Origin: an uncultured Pseudomonadota bacterium
GTDB lineage: Bacteria > Pseudomonadota > Alphaproteobacteria > RF32 > CAG-239
Reading direction: 5' to 3'
DNA length: 47,509 nt
Assembly: GCA_949295395.1 (NCBI GenBank)
Contig: CASFLB010000001.1
Location: 1-47,509, forward strand
The stretch's first letter is position 1. The number at the start of each line of letters is the position of its first letter. Of the stretch, positions 7,983 through 17,513 are shown one piece after another. The notes below the pieces were generated by a model, which searched no databases, was not told where the DNA came from, and saw nothing but the letters and a program-made list of their open reading frames with translations. A program made the translations under genes and the position numbers.

Positions 7983-8865
7983 TTATGAGTTTTGTGTTAT
8001 ATTTTTTTATAAAAGAGCAAGGATTAGATCTTTCTTTTTGTTTTTTCTTATCGGCTTGTCCAAAATCTTGCCCCCAGTTTACATATTTTACATCAGGGAA
8101 TTCTTTTATAAAAAGTTTCCAACACATGGCCCCTGCCCCTTTGACATTACTTAATGATTTTTCAAATAATATAAGTAGTTGGTCATTGTTTTGTTTTTCT
8201 CCAATGATAAAACTTACCGGCTGATCTTGTACTCTTATGATTTTTCCTCTTAAATACTTTTTGAATATATTCCAATCTTTTAATAAACGGCATAAGGCTG
8301 TATATTCTTCCTCAGCAAATTCTAAATCATGTTCTTGATAAGCTTGTCGATTTTCAAATTGAAAAATTAGTTTTATGTCTTTGATATCTTCTTCATCTAT
8401 TTCTTTTTGTTCATATTCAAATACTCTTTCAAAAAAATGAGCGTGTTGGCGTTTTACATGAAGTTTTTTTCCTGAAAGTTCAGCCAAATCTTGTTGATTG
8501 TATATATATTCTCGGTCTTCAGGATCTTCTCTGAAACTAAAATTATTGTTTTCTATATTATGAAGTTTTAGAGCAAACTCTTCGCTCACATTTTTTAGTT
8601 CAGCACCTAGGGGCAATTGTTTGGTAAATAAATTTACCCAGTTTTTCTTTTTCCATTGGCCGATGGGCACTTTATAATAAATTTTTCCGTCCTGATAATA
8701 CCTTATCCAGCACATGTTTCTTGAAAAAGTCCACTCATACTTAAATAAATCTTTCCATGCCCACATAAAAAAGAACGAATCGTTAATATTTCGGCTAGGG
8801 CATTTTCTTTTTAGTTCAAGATAGTCCTCTAATTTCTTGGTCGAAATAGCCTCAAATTTTAACAT
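7972..8865 (-). CDS. DUF2156 protein (LPG-synthase C-terminal-like, GNAT fold)
   Basis: A 297-aa soluble protein without signal peptide. It shows the pattern of DUF2156 proteins, which are related to the aminoacyl-transferase domain of phosphatidylglycerol lysyltransferases: an early FFFMWAWKDLF block, a central FREDPEDREYIYNQQDLAELSGKKLH block with the following RQHAHFF, and a C-terminal VNWGQDFG...KYNTKL block resembling the family's final conserved strand. Such stand-alone proteins are common and mostly uncharacterised; no lysyl-PG flippase domain is attached, so a role in membrane lipid aminoacylation cannot be claimed. Monocistronic, with its own hairpin terminator. Confidence 0.72.
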   Translation of the reverse strand: MLKFEAISTKKLEDYLELKRKCPSRNINDSFFFMWAWKDLFKYEWTFSRNMCWIRYYQDGKIYYKVPIGQWKKKNWVNLFTKQLPLGAELKNVSEEFALKLHNIENNNFSFREDPEDREYIYNQQDLAELSGKKLHVKRQHAHFFERVFEYEQKEIDEEDIKDIKLIFQFENRQAYQEHDLEFAEEEYTALCRLLKDWNIFKKYLRGKIIRVQDQPVSFIIGEKQNNDQLLILFEKSLSNVKGAGAMCWKLFIKEFPDVKYVNWGQDFGQADKKKQKERSNPCSFIKKYNTKLINKS

Positions 8866-8937
8866 TGCTTTACTCCAATTCTCTAAATTAGCAAAGCATA
8901 ATATAATCTGTATCTTTTGATTTTACAGGTGATTTCG

Positions 8938-10242
8938 TTATTTTTTTTGCAGAAGCTTTTCAAGACGTGCACAATTTTTATTTGAAATTCGGCACTCAAA
9001 ATTAATTTGGCTTCCTTTTACTTCTCGTTTTAAAACTTCAGCGTTTTCATAGAGCCAAGAAATTTCCTTTCCCTTGTCGGCCGAGAGACTTAGTTTTAAT
9101 ATTTTTTCTTCTCTATTTATTTTTTCAGCAATTGTACGCAGAAAAGAATTTAGTCCCAGACCATTTGCGGCAGAACATAAAATTAACGAAGCGTTTCTTT
9201 CGGTCTGTTCTTTGTAAAAATTTCTTTGCTCTGGTGAAAGTAAGTCGGCTTTATTTAAAAGTTCAATATAATTTTCTTCTGTTTCCAAATGCTTTAATCC
9301 CAAGTGTTCTAATACACTCAAGACATCTTTTTTTTGCATTTGGGTTTCAGGGTTGGCACAATCGCGAACATGAACAATAATATCTGCGGCAAGAACCTCT
9401 TCTAATGTAGCTCGAAAAGCCATGATTAATTCATGCGGTAAATCTGAAATAAATCCAACTGTGTCGGATAAAATAACGTCTTGTCCGGTTGGAAGTTTTA
9501 GCTTTCTCATTGTTGTATCCAAGGTTGCAAAAAGCAAATCTTTGGCAAAGACATCGGCTTGAGTTAATGTATTGAACAAAGTTGATTTTCCGGCATTTGT
9601 GTAACCGACCAACGCCACAACCGGATAGGGAACTTTTTGGCGAGTGCTCCTCTGTAAAGCTCTTGTCTTTTTGACTTTTTCTAATTCTTTCTTTATACGG
9701 ACAATTTTATCGTCAATAATTCTGCGGTCTAATTCGATTTGTTTCTCTCCCGGCCCTCCTAAAAATCCGGCGCCGCCGCGTTGACGTTCTAGGTGTGTCC
9801 AACTACGCACCAAACGACTGCGTTGATACGTTAAGTGAGCCAATTCGACTTGGAGTTTACCTTCTTTGGTTTGGGCCCTTTCTCCAAAAATTTCTAGAAT
9901 AAGGGCTGTTCGGTCAATGACTTTGGTATTGAGTTTTTTTTCTAAATTTCTTTGCTGGATAGGACTTAAACTTGAGTCAACGATTAAGAGTTCTATTCCT
10001 TCTTGTGTGATTTTTTCAGCCAGTTTATCTATATATCCTTGGCCAAAATAAGAGCCTGATTTGAGTTCTTTTAATTTTACGATCTCGGAGCCAACAATAT
10101 CCAAACTTATTGCTCGCGCCAAACCGACGGCTTCTTCTAATCTAGCCTCAGGTGAAACCTTTTTTTCCGAGTTTATAATATTCGGAAAAACGACATAAGC
10201 TTTTGCGGCTTTTTTTTCTTCAATCTGAAAAAAGGTATTCAA
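8938..10242 (-). CDS. hflX: GTPase HflX
   Basis: A 434-aa protein with the HflX N-terminal subdomain (motif SYFGQGYIDKLAEKI, then ELLIVDSSLSPIQQRNLEK), the glycine-rich linker ERQRGGAGFLGGPGEKQIE and a central GTPase domain: G1 GYTNAGKST, G3 DTVGF, G4 NKAD. HflX binds the 50S subunit and splits or rescues stalled ribosomes, notably under heat stress. It lies 17 bp after hfq, the order conserved in most proteobacteria. No terminator was recognised after its stop. Confidence 0.96.
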   Translation of the reverse strand: MNTFFQIEEKKAAKAYVVFPNIINSEKKVSPEARLEEAVGLARAISLDIVGSEIVKLKELKSGSYFGQGYIDKLAEKITQEGIELLIVDSSLSPIQQRNLEKKLNTKVIDRTALILEIFGERAQTKEGKLQVELAHLTYQRSRLVRSWTHLERQRGGAGFLGGPGEKQIELDRRIIDDKIVRIKKELEKVKKTRALQRSTRQKVPYPVVALVGYTNAGKSTLFNTLTQADVFAKDLLFATLDTTMRKLKLPTGQDVILSDTVGFISDLPHELIMAFRATLEEVLAADIIVHVRDCANPETQMQKKDVLSVLEHLGLKHLETEENYIELLNKADLLSPEQRNFYKEQTERNASLILCSAANGLGLNSFLRTIAEKINREEKILKLSLSADKGKEISWLYENAEVLKREVKGSQINFECRISNKNCARLEKLLQKK

Positions 10243-10259
10243 GCTCTTTTTAAGCCTTA

Positions 10260-10487
10260 TTATTTCATTTCAGGGATGTCAATATTGACAGCTGTTCCTG
10301 GCATGATTGTCGAAACAGCATGTTTATAGATGAGCTGTGTATGACCGTCTCTTCTCAATAAGAGAGAACTTTCATCAAACCATGTAATGATACCTTGTAA
10401 TTTTACACCGTTTACCAAAAAAACTGTAACAGATGTTTTGTTTTGGCATAAATCTTTTAAGAAATCTTCCTGAACGTTTTGTGACAT
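10260..10487 (-). CDS. hfq: RNA chaperone Hfq
   Basis: A 75-aa protein with the complete Sm fold: Sm1 with FLVNGVKLQGIITWFDESSLLLRR and Sm2 with YKHAVSTIMP. It forms a homohexamer that pairs small RNAs with mRNAs. The proximal-face residues (Q8-equivalent in the N-terminal helix, YKHA motif) are present; the usual disordered C-terminal tail is almost absent, as in many alphaproteobacteria. The neighbour hflX downstream is the standard arrangement. A 68-bp gap separates it from trkA upstream. Confidence 0.97.
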   Translation of the reverse strand: MSQNVQEDFLKDLCQNKTSVTVFLVNGVKLQGIITWFDESSLLLRRDGHTQLIYKHAVSTIMPGTAVNIDIPEMK

Positions 10488-10555
10488 TTTTTTATTCCTT
10501 ATTATCTTTGTTCTTTTTAATTTAAGTACATTTCTTTTGATTAGTAAAGTTTTTT

Positions 10556-11914
10556 TTATGAAAATATTTTTTCAACCTTTTTAATCGCCTTTGATGAGCT
10601 ATAAACGATCAGCTTATCTCCTTCTAAAATTCGTTCATATATATCGGGATAAATTATGTTTTCTTCTCTAATGATGGCACATATTTTGCTGTTTTCCGGC
10701 AACTCCAACTCGACAATTTTTTTGTCTGTAATTAATGAAGTGGCATCCACATAAATTTCCCAAACTTCACCTAAGCCACGTCCAAGTGAATAGGCTTTGT
10801 TTATTCGGGCTTTACGCAATTCTTTTAATATCTCTGATATTGTTACTGAGGAACTGTCGATGATTATGTTATCATTCAAATTGCTAACCAATGTGTTATA
10901 GGTGTTTGAATTAACAAGTGATATTGTAGTATGGGCTCCGTTTTTCTTAGCTATTAATGCTGCTAATAAGTTGTCTTTATCTTTAAGCGTTGCGGACACC
11001 GTTACATCTGTCGCTTCAACGTCAGCTTCTTCAAGCATGACATCGCTTAACATTTCTCCGCAGATGATTGATGTGTGTTCTAACGTGCGGGCCAAATATG
11101 AGGCTCTGCGTCTGTCTTCTTCAATTATCTTACTTGATATGACATTATCGTCATTTTCTAGAAGTCTTGCTAAATATAATGATATTTGATTTCCTCCAAA
11201 TATAACAATTTTTTCATTACTTGGACGGTCTGTTCCAAAGCTATGTAACGCTTCTTCAATATCTTCTTCTGGGACTAAAAAGAAAAATTCATCGCCTTGC
11301 TCCAAACAATATTCGCCGGTGGGAATAAAATTCTTGCCATTACGGACCACACTGACTGGTGCAATTTTAATTTCTGGTGCGGCCATTTCGATATGATCAA
11401 TACTCGTTTTAATTAAAGGGCAATTTTCCAAACATTTTACGGATAATAAATAAAGTTTTTTATCCGCTAACGGCATAACAGATGATGCTCCCGGAACTTT
11501 TATTATACTGTATATGGCTTCGGCAATAGCCATGTCCGGAAATATTATTAAATCTATATTAATATGATTGGGATTATATAAGTCACACCATAGAGGATTC
11601 AAAAATTCTTCCGAGTCAATTCGGGCAATTTTCTTGCGGATATGAAACAAGTAATCCGCGACTTGGCAGGCAACCATATTTACTTCATCTGAATTTGTTA
11701 GGGCTAATATCATATCAGCTTCTTCGGCTCCGGCTCTTTCCAATACATCAGGATGGGCGGCGTTTCCTAAAACAGGCAAAATGTCCCATTCTTTGGCGAC
11801 TTCATCAAGCTTTTGCTGATCGATATCAATAACACTTATATCGTTATTTCCGTATGATAGATAACTAACAATATTTTTACCTATTCTTCCGGCGCCGCAA
11901 ACAATTATCTTCAT
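10556..11914 (-). CDS. trkA: Trk potassium uptake regulator TrkA
   Basis: A 452-aa cytoplasmic protein with the duplicated RCK layout: RCK_N (about 1-120) with Rossmann motif GAGRIG, RCK_C (about 140-220), a second RCK_N (about 230-350) and a second RCK_C (about 365-452). It binds NAD(H)/ATP and gates the TrkH/TrkG potassium channel. The second Rossmann site reads GGNQIS in place of G-x-G-x-x-G, so nucleotide binding there may be weakened. No trkH is in the window. Its start overlaps the dusB stop by 4 bp (ATGA). Confidence 0.93.
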   Translation of the reverse strand: MKIIVCGAGRIGKNIVSYLSYGNNDISVIDIDQQKLDEVAKEWDILPVLGNAAHPDVLERAGAEEADMILALTNSDEVNMVACQVADYLFHIRKKIARIDSEEFLNPLWCDLYNPNHINIDLIIFPDMAIAEAIYSIIKVPGASSVMPLADKKLYLLSVKCLENCPLIKTSIDHIEMAAPEIKIAPVSVVRNGKNFIPTGEYCLEQGDEFFFLVPEEDIEEALHSFGTDRPSNEKIVIFGGNQISLYLARLLENDDNVISSKIIEEDRRRASYLARTLEHTSIICGEMLSDVMLEEADVEATDVTVSATLKDKDNLLAALIAKKNGAHTTISLVNSNTYNTLVSNLNDNIIIDSSSVTISEILKELRKARINKAYSLGRGLGEVWEIYVDATSLITDKKIVELELPENSKICAIIREENIIYPDIYERILEGDKLIVYSSSKAIKKVEKIFS

Positions 11915-12882
11915 CGTTTTTCTTCTCCAAAACTGTCAAAATACTCATCTATCGCTTTCATAGCTTGTTGATAGTCGTTTATTTTGGTATATGTTTCGCG
12001 AAATCTCTTGGCATCTCTTAAATTCTTACAATACCAGCAGACAAATTTGCGTGATATTGCCAAGCCCATTTCTTGACCGTAATAATTGCTTAGTTCTTCA
12101 ATATGTTTTAGCATAAAAGTTTTAATCTCGGAAACAGAAATCTTTTCCGGTTCTTTGCCGCTTTTTAAAAAGGAATCGGTCTGACTTATCAGCCATGGAT
12201 TTCCTAATCCGGCTCTGCCAATCATCACGCCATCGACACCGGTTTCTTCTATCATTCTCTTGGCGTCATAAGGTGTGTTTATATCTCCGTTTCCAATGAC
12301 AGGAATCTTTACGGCCTCTTTTACCTCTCGTATGATATTCCAATCAGCTTCTCCAGAATAAAAAGCACTTCGTGTTCTGCCGTGAACCGTTATATATGAA
12401 GCTCCGCTGTCTTCGCACATTTTGGCAAAGTCAACCGCGTTTACATTGGCTGCATCCCAGCCTTTCCTAAATTTTACACTGACTTTTAAGGGAGTTGCTT
12501 TGACGACTGCTTTTATTATCTTCTCCGCTAAGCCTCTATCTTTCATTAGAGCTGAACCAGCGTGATTGTTTACAATTTTTTTTACCGGACAGCCCATGTT
12601 TATATCTAGAGAATGAGCACCGAGTTCTTCAGCCAGCTTAGCCGCTTCTGAAAATAATTCGGGGTCGTTTCCAACTAATTGAACAACAACAGGGTAATTT
12701 TCATCCCGAACATCGGCTATTCGATAGGTTTTAGGATTTTTGCGTTGAATGGCATTTATGGCAACCATTTCGGAAACCATAACCCCCTTTCCCAAAGATG
12801 ATACCAATTTTCTTAGTGGCTTATCGGTTATCCCTGCCATCGGCGCCATAAAAACATTGCTGTCAAAATCAAGTATTTGCAT
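11911..12882 (-). CDS. dusB: tRNA-dihydrouridine synthase DusB (NifR3 family)
   Basis: A 323-aa FMN enzyme reducing uridine to dihydrouridine in the tRNA D-loop. Visible motifs: APMAGITDKPLR at the N-terminus (FMN site), DINMGCP with the catalytic Cys (near residue 98), SVKFRKGW, ITVHGRTR, PVIGNGDI and IGRAGLGNPW. In alphaproteobacteria nifR3/dusB classically heads the nifR3-ntrBC-ntrYX-trkA-hfq-hflX cluster; here it directly overlaps trkA. Its start overlaps the stop of the upstream 187-aa gene (TGATG), so all are likely translated from one mRNA. Confidence 0.95.
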   Translation of the reverse strand: MQILDFDSNVFMAPMAGITDKPLRKLVSSLGKGVMVSEMVAINAIQRKNPKTYRIADVRDENYPVVVQLVGNDPELFSEAAKLAEELGAHSLDINMGCPVKKIVNNHAGSALMKDRGLAEKIIKAVVKATPLKVSVKFRKGWDAANVNAVDFAKMCEDSGASYITVHGRTRSAFYSGEADWNIIREVKEAVKIPVIGNGDINTPYDAKRMIEETGVDGVMIGRAGLGNPWLISQTDSFLKSGKEPEKISVSEIKTFMLKHIEELSNYYGQEMGLAISRKFVCWYCKNLRDAKRFRETYTKINDYQQAMKAIDEYFDSFGEEKR

Positions 12883-13445
12883 CAGGCCTCAAAATTATAA
12901 TTACGGTTATATTCGTGCATGAAATCAATCAAAATGTGAGGTTGTTGGTTGATGTCACGAACAGAATTATACATATTTACGGCATAATCAAGAACGGAAT
13001 ATGAAAACTCTTTGTTCATGTTCATTATGCTTTCATTTATTCCGTTGTTTTCTCGTGATGAGCTATAACTTTGCGTCGCTTTATCATAAGCCTTTTCTTT
13101 GCTTTCTACCCCTATTTTGCTTAATATCTCAGAAAAATTTGTTCCTGAAGTTTCTGCTGTTTCAAGATTTTTTTCTTTATCTTGCTTATTGTAAAGGCTT
13201 TGACGATATCGTTGAGCCGCACTTTCTTCCAGTGGATTTGCTGACACATATTCTTGAACCGAAAATGAGGATTTTGGCTCCAAATAAGCTTGTCCGCTTG
13301 AAATTTCTGTTTGGACTTTACCGGCAATTTGTTCTGTGGACGGCGTAAACTCTTTTTTTCCGCCTAAGCGTTCGGCTGACGAACCGATGCTTTGCAGAAG
13401 TTTATCAATCTCGAGCTGATAGCCTTGTGTCGCAGAAATTGCCAT
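12882..13445 (-). CDS. Hypothetical protein, coupled to the coiled-coil gene
   Basis: A 187-aa protein that I do not recognise. It has no signal peptide or membrane helix, is hydrophilic and rich in Ser, Gln, Glu, Lys and Asn, with low-complexity, probably disordered regions in the middle (about residues 50-125) and a more ordered helical end (about 140-187, ending in HILIDFMHEYNRNYNFEA). Both ends overlap neighbours by one base: TAATG with the upstream coiled-coil gene and TGATG with dusB. That makes it a real gene and suggests stoichiometric production with the coiled-coil protein, perhaps as its partner (inference). Confidence 0.72.
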   Translation of the reverse strand: MAISATQGYQLEIDKLLQSIGSSAERLGGKKEFTPSTEQIAGKVQTEISSGQAYLEPKSSFSVQEYVSANPLEESAAQRYRQSLYNKQDKEKNLETAETSGTNFSEILSKIGVESKEKAYDKATQSYSSSRENNGINESIMNMNKEFSYSVLDYAVNMYNSVRDINQQPHILIDFMHEYNRNYNFEA

Positions 13446-16400
13446 TAGTTAATTCTATCCAATGCTTTTGCCAATACGTAGTATAGTTTTCCAACATCAG
13501 CCCCTGAAATAACAGACAGCAATAATCCTGATTTTTCGCTATCTTTTGCTTTTCCAACTAATGTTTCAAAGTCTGTTAAATACCGCGTGACAACGTCTCT
13601 AAACTCAGCATTCTTTTCAAACTCATTCTTTATACCAACAATTTGGCTACGGCTCAAAGTTCGAGCCAGGTGTCTTACAAAGACTGAGGTGTCACCGTTG
13701 TAATACTTTTTCCACAACTCTTCTTCTACGCCGGGGTTAAAGATACGATTAATATCAACAGCTGCCGATTCCAATTTTTCAAGAACATATGAAGCGTTTC
13801 TCAAGAAACTGTCAACGCGCATACCTTCATATAGTTTTTCCAAATCTTTTAACTTTATTTCAGCTTTTGATGATGTGTCTGTTAAAATTTGAAGTTGTTT
13901 CTTAAACAATGCGTTGAAACCATTGGATTTTTGCAAAATATCTTCACCTTGTGTGGTGAATTCTTTTGATGCACTGCTCAGGGTGCCAACAACTTCGGTT
14001 ACTTTATTAATCGACTCATCGCTTGCCGCAACCAAAACATTTGATTGTTTTAAGAAAATTTCTCCGGAGGTACGGATGTCATTGGCTATTCTTTCAGCGT
14101 TTGACGATATTTCTCCAATAGATGCTCTTAATTTACTACCGGCATTTTCTAGGCTTCCGGCACTTTGTTTGGTCATTTCATCAAGCTGGATTCCAAGTTT
14201 TTTCAGTCCCTCGCCTAAGCCTTTTACTTTATCGTAGGCTTGATTGGCTCGGTCCGACAAAACCATGGAGGCATCGTTCAGTACAGTGTTAAAATAATTT
14301 ACAAGTTCTTTTGTGCCTTCTGATAGATTTAGCATCTTGTCGTTTTGTTCCGAGATTAAGTTATTTATTTCAATGACACCTGTACTTGCTTCCGCCGTTA
14401 CAGTATTGAAACCGGCTAAATACTGTTCGTAATCTTTCATAACCGATCCAACTTTTTGATTCGAGGTTTCAACAATTTTGCTTAAATCTTCGGAACTTTG
14501 TGTTAGCGATAACCCAACCTGTTCAATATTTTTCAAAGACGTTTTGGTTGCTTTATTGATATCTTCGCCTATTTTTATCATCTTATCGGCTAGGGAATCA
14601 ATATTATAACCGGCTTTTGTTGTCATTTCTGTTATATTTTCGCCATTATTCTTGATCTGTTCATTTATTTCATTTAGTTGTTGGGCGATGCTTGTTGAGG
14701 CTTCTGACAGATATTTATACTGCTGAGCTAAAGAGGCTTCGCCTAACCGGGTTTGTGTTGAAACAACATTTACGACGTCTTTTATACTTTCCGTCTGTTG
14801 CGATAAACTTTCTTTTATGCTATCGGCTTGAGACTGGGTTTTTATCAAAGCCTCATCCAATGATTTGATATGGGCATCCATAACGAGTGCTATATCTTTG
14901 CTGTCAGATACCAAACTCTCATTAGCGGCTTGTAAACGGCGACAATTGTCCATTATGCCGGCAGACATTGTATCTGTTCCTTCTTTAACATTATCAAATA
15001 TCTCGACATAAGACGACAAGTTTTGTTTGAAGTCTTCCGTTACTTTTTGCATTTTGTTTTGCATGTCATCAACAATCTTAACAACAGCATCATTTTGAGT
15101 TTCAACGGCTTCATTTATTTTAATTAACTTGTCGATTGATTGCTCAACACTATCGTTAATTACAGCAGAACGCTTGTTCGCATCTTCTTCCAATATGGCC
15201 AGTCTTGAGAATACGCGATCGGCACTTTGCTCAATAATCGATATCTGCTTTTTCATGGCACTACCAATATTGTTGGTGTTTTCAGATATTTTATCGCAAA
15301 TATCAAAAAATTCACCTTCTTGTTGCTTAAACAATAAATTAATTGTATCAGCTTTTTCGTCAAAAGCTTTTACGACATCAGTTACATAACCTATTGTTGT
15401 TTCAGCCATGTTGCTTAATAAATTGCTTTGTTTAGTGAATGAATCCAACAAATCTTTATGTGTTTGTTCTGCTGTTTCCGATGATTTGTTTATCATTTCT
15501 GTTTGCAACGACAACATATGATTTAAGTTTGTTGTTTTGCTTTCAATATCTTCATTAAGTTTGTCTATTCTTTGATAATGACCTTCAAGATTGTCATTGA
15601 CAATGCTCATCTTGTTGCACGTCATATCAATCAAGCCCGTCATATCTTCTGCCTGATTTCGGAACTCTTGTTTTAGATCATTGGTCTTGCCAATAACACC
15701 TTCAGATACAACATAAACTTCTTCTATTTGTTTCTTTAATTCGTTAACGGAATCTTTGGCTTCTTCTCCAATCATTGTTGAAATACGGCTTATTTCTTCG
15801 ATTTCTCGTTTTAATTCGCCCTTCATTTCTTCAAGATGGCTTACCGAAGCACTGATTAAACGCTGCTGTTGAGTTAATGAATTTTCACTAATCTTATTTT
15901 GTGTTACGACTATTGACGATGTTTCGCTAATATCATCTGCGTTCTTCTTCATTGATTGAGAAACCTGTTCTAATCCTTTAATGGCTGTCGATGATACTTC
16001 TTGTAATAAGGTTGTCTTTTGCTGCAACTCTTGCATTGTACTTTGAAGTTTGCTTGTTGCATTTTGTTCGGCTTGTTCAATACTTGTTTGGCTTTCTTTT
16101 AAGCTTTCATTGGTTTTGTTTATTTTTATTATTGATTGGTCTGCTGTTTCAGCAACAACAGCGGCTTCTTTCTGAAGAGTTTCAACAACAATGTCCGTGT
16201 TCTTTTGAGCTATATCACATGTTTTTTCTAACAAACTGCTGTGCTCTTTGATTTCGTTTTGGGCATCTTGTATAACATTTCTTATTTCTTCAGAGACACT
16301 GCTTAATTCTCTTACTTGAATTGAAATACTTTCTTCGGCCATGCCGGCTCTTGAAATTATTTTATCAATCTCGGCTTTAACAACATTTCCCTGTTCGGAG

Positions 16401-17404
16401 AACTTTTGCCCTAAAGTATCAGCGTTTTGGTTTAAGGTTTCAACATAGCCTTTCATTGTGTTGTTTTGGCTTTGCATGACGTCGGCTAGCGAATTGATGC
16501 TGTTATCGATATTTTGTCTCATCTTATCGCATTCGTTCACGGCTTTTTCTGAGATTAAGGCAATTTTTTGGGCTTGTGCCTCCAAAATTTCAGAGGCTTT
16601 CTCAATGCTGTTGTGCGACTTATCGGCCAACTCTAAAATTGTTTCATTGGCTTTAATCATTTTTTCGTTGCTTTCTTGTGTCGCCTTTTCAAGCAATTCG
16701 GCTGAATATTTTACTTCATTTATGTTAGGGAGAACATTTCTTACAAATAAATCAGCTTCTTTGTTCATCTGTGCAAATATACCGGAAACCTCTGCTCCGA
16801 TATTTTTAAACTCTCCACTATGAGACAAGGCTTTTTCGTTCATCATTTCAAATGATGTGGTTAGTTGTTTAAGTGTCTCTGACAACTTTTCTACCGTCTG
16901 TGATGAGTATTGATCTAAGGTGGTTATTATACCGGCGAAGTCTTCAACTCGAGCATTTAATTCATTTTTGATCTTTTGGCTTTGCTCTGTTGCCATTTTG
17001 GTTGCGTTTTGCAATTCAACTACTTGGGAACGAATGCCATCTGCCATGGCTTTGGCTGTTTGCGCAGCCCCTTCTTCCGGATAAACCAGTTGATTCATAT
17101 AACTTCTCAGCAAGCGAGCTTCCGTCTTAAAGCTGGTGCCTCGGTCAATATATGCCACAACAACCCACAATATGGCCAAAGGTAATGTTACTCCGGCCAA
17201 AAATCCGCCAAATTCGTCCGGCATCATTAAAAACAGGTTCGACCACCCAAAAAACTGGCTAATATAAAACAGTACAATACCAAACCAAATGATACTTGTC
17301 CAAATCATCAGTTGGTATAAATTATTGCTCAACCATGTTGGTTGATTTTCTAATTCCGGAGTTGTCGTAATTGTCGTGTTTTTATTTGTTTCTTTCGTCG
17401 ACAT
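13445..17404 (-). CDS. Giant membrane-anchored coiled-coil protein
   Basis: About 1,319 aa. The N-terminus has two transmembrane helices (about residues 30-50 and 66-86) with a short FGWSNLFLMMPDEFGG connection; then about 1,050 residues of almost unbroken helix rich in Glu, Gln, Ser, Lys, Asn and Thr, with recurring segments (for example SLTQQQRLISASVSHL and SLAQQYKYLSEASTSIAQQL, about 380 residues apart); then a distinct C-terminal domain of about 150 residues (FNPGVEEELWKKYYNGDTSVF ... GKLYYVLAKAL). Overall layout resembles alphaproteobacterial polarity or envelope-tethering proteins such as TipN, but I cannot claim homology. ATG 17404 is chosen because AGGGGA lies 9 nt upstream; a TTG at 17428 is in frame but has no comparable site. 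It heads a chain of overlapping genes to trkA. Confidence 0.82.
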   Translation of the reverse strand: MSTKETNKNTTITTTPELENQPTWLSNNLYQLMIWTSIIWFGIVLFYISQFFGWSNLFLMMPDEFGGFLAGVTLPLAILWVVVAYIDRGTSFKTEARLLRSYMNQLVYPEEGAAQTAKAMADGIRSQVVELQNATKMATEQSQKIKNELNARVEDFAGIITTLDQYSSQTVEKLSETLKQLTTSFEMMNEKALSHSGEFKNIGAEVSGIFAQMNKEADLFVRNVLPNINEVKYSAELLEKATQESNEKMIKANETILELADKSHNSIEKASEILEAQAQKIALISEKAVNECDKMRQNIDNSINSLADVMQSQNNTMKGYVETLNQNADTLGQKFSEQGNVVKAEIDKIISRAGMAEESISIQVRELSSVSEEIRNVIQDAQNEIKEHSSLLEKTCDIAQKNTDIVVETLQKEAAVVAETADQSIIKINKTNESLKESQTSIEQAEQNATSKLQSTMQELQQKTTLLQEVSSTAIKGLEQVSQSMKKNADDISETSSIVVTQNKISENSLTQQQRLISASVSHLEEMKGELKREIEEISRISTMIGEEAKDSVNELKKQIEEVYVVSEGVIGKTNDLKQEFRNQAEDMTGLIDMTCNKMSIVNDNLEGHYQRIDKLNEDIESKTTNLNHMLSLQTEMINKSSETAEQTHKDLLDSFTKQSNLLSNMAETTIGYVTDVVKAFDEKADTINLLFKQQEGEFFDICDKISENTNNIGSAMKKQISIIEQSADRVFSRLAILEEDANKRSAVINDSVEQSIDKLIKINEAVETQNDAVVKIVDDMQNKMQKVTEDFKQNLSSYVEIFDNVKEGTDTMSAGIMDNCRRLQAANESLVSDSKDIALVMDAHIKSLDEALIKTQSQADSIKESLSQQTESIKDVVNVVSTQTRLGEASLAQQYKYLSEASTSIAQQLNEINEQIKNNGENITEMTTKAGYNIDSLADKMIKIGEDINKATKTSLKNIEQVGLSLTQSSEDLSKIVETSNQKVGSVMKDYEQYLAGFNTVTAEASTGVIEINNLISEQNDKMLNLSEGTKELVNYFNTVLNDASMVLSDRANQAYDKVKGLGEGLKKLGIQLDEMTKQSAGSLENAGSKLRASIGEISSNAERIANDIRTSGEIFLKQSNVLVAASDESINKVTEVVGTLSSASKEFTTQGEDILQKSNGFNALFKKQLQILTDTSSKAEIKLKDLEKLYEGMRVDSFLRNASYVLEKLESAAVDINRIFNPGVEEELWKKYYNGDTSVFVRHLARTLSRSQIVGIKNEFEKNAEFRDVVTRYLTDFETLVGKAKDSEKSGLLLSVISGADVGKLYYVLAKALDRIN

Positions 17405-17513
17405 AAATAAAAATCCCCTGTTCCCCAAATTAATTTAAATCTGGGTGCATTTTAATCTTCTTTTTTCAGAATTTAAAGTGCTTTGCTCATTTATGTCGGA
17501 CTTATTCACAGCC

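Noticed and set aside
16458..16823. Long open frames on the strand opposite the coiled-coil and other genes
   Set aside because: They are antisense shadows of biased codon use, without ribosome-binding sites or recognisable proteins.
17405..17428. Eight-residue longer start (TTG) for the coiled-coil protein
   Set aside because: ATG 17404 has AGGGGA at good distance, and the TTG would place the Shine-Dalgarno motif inside the coding region.
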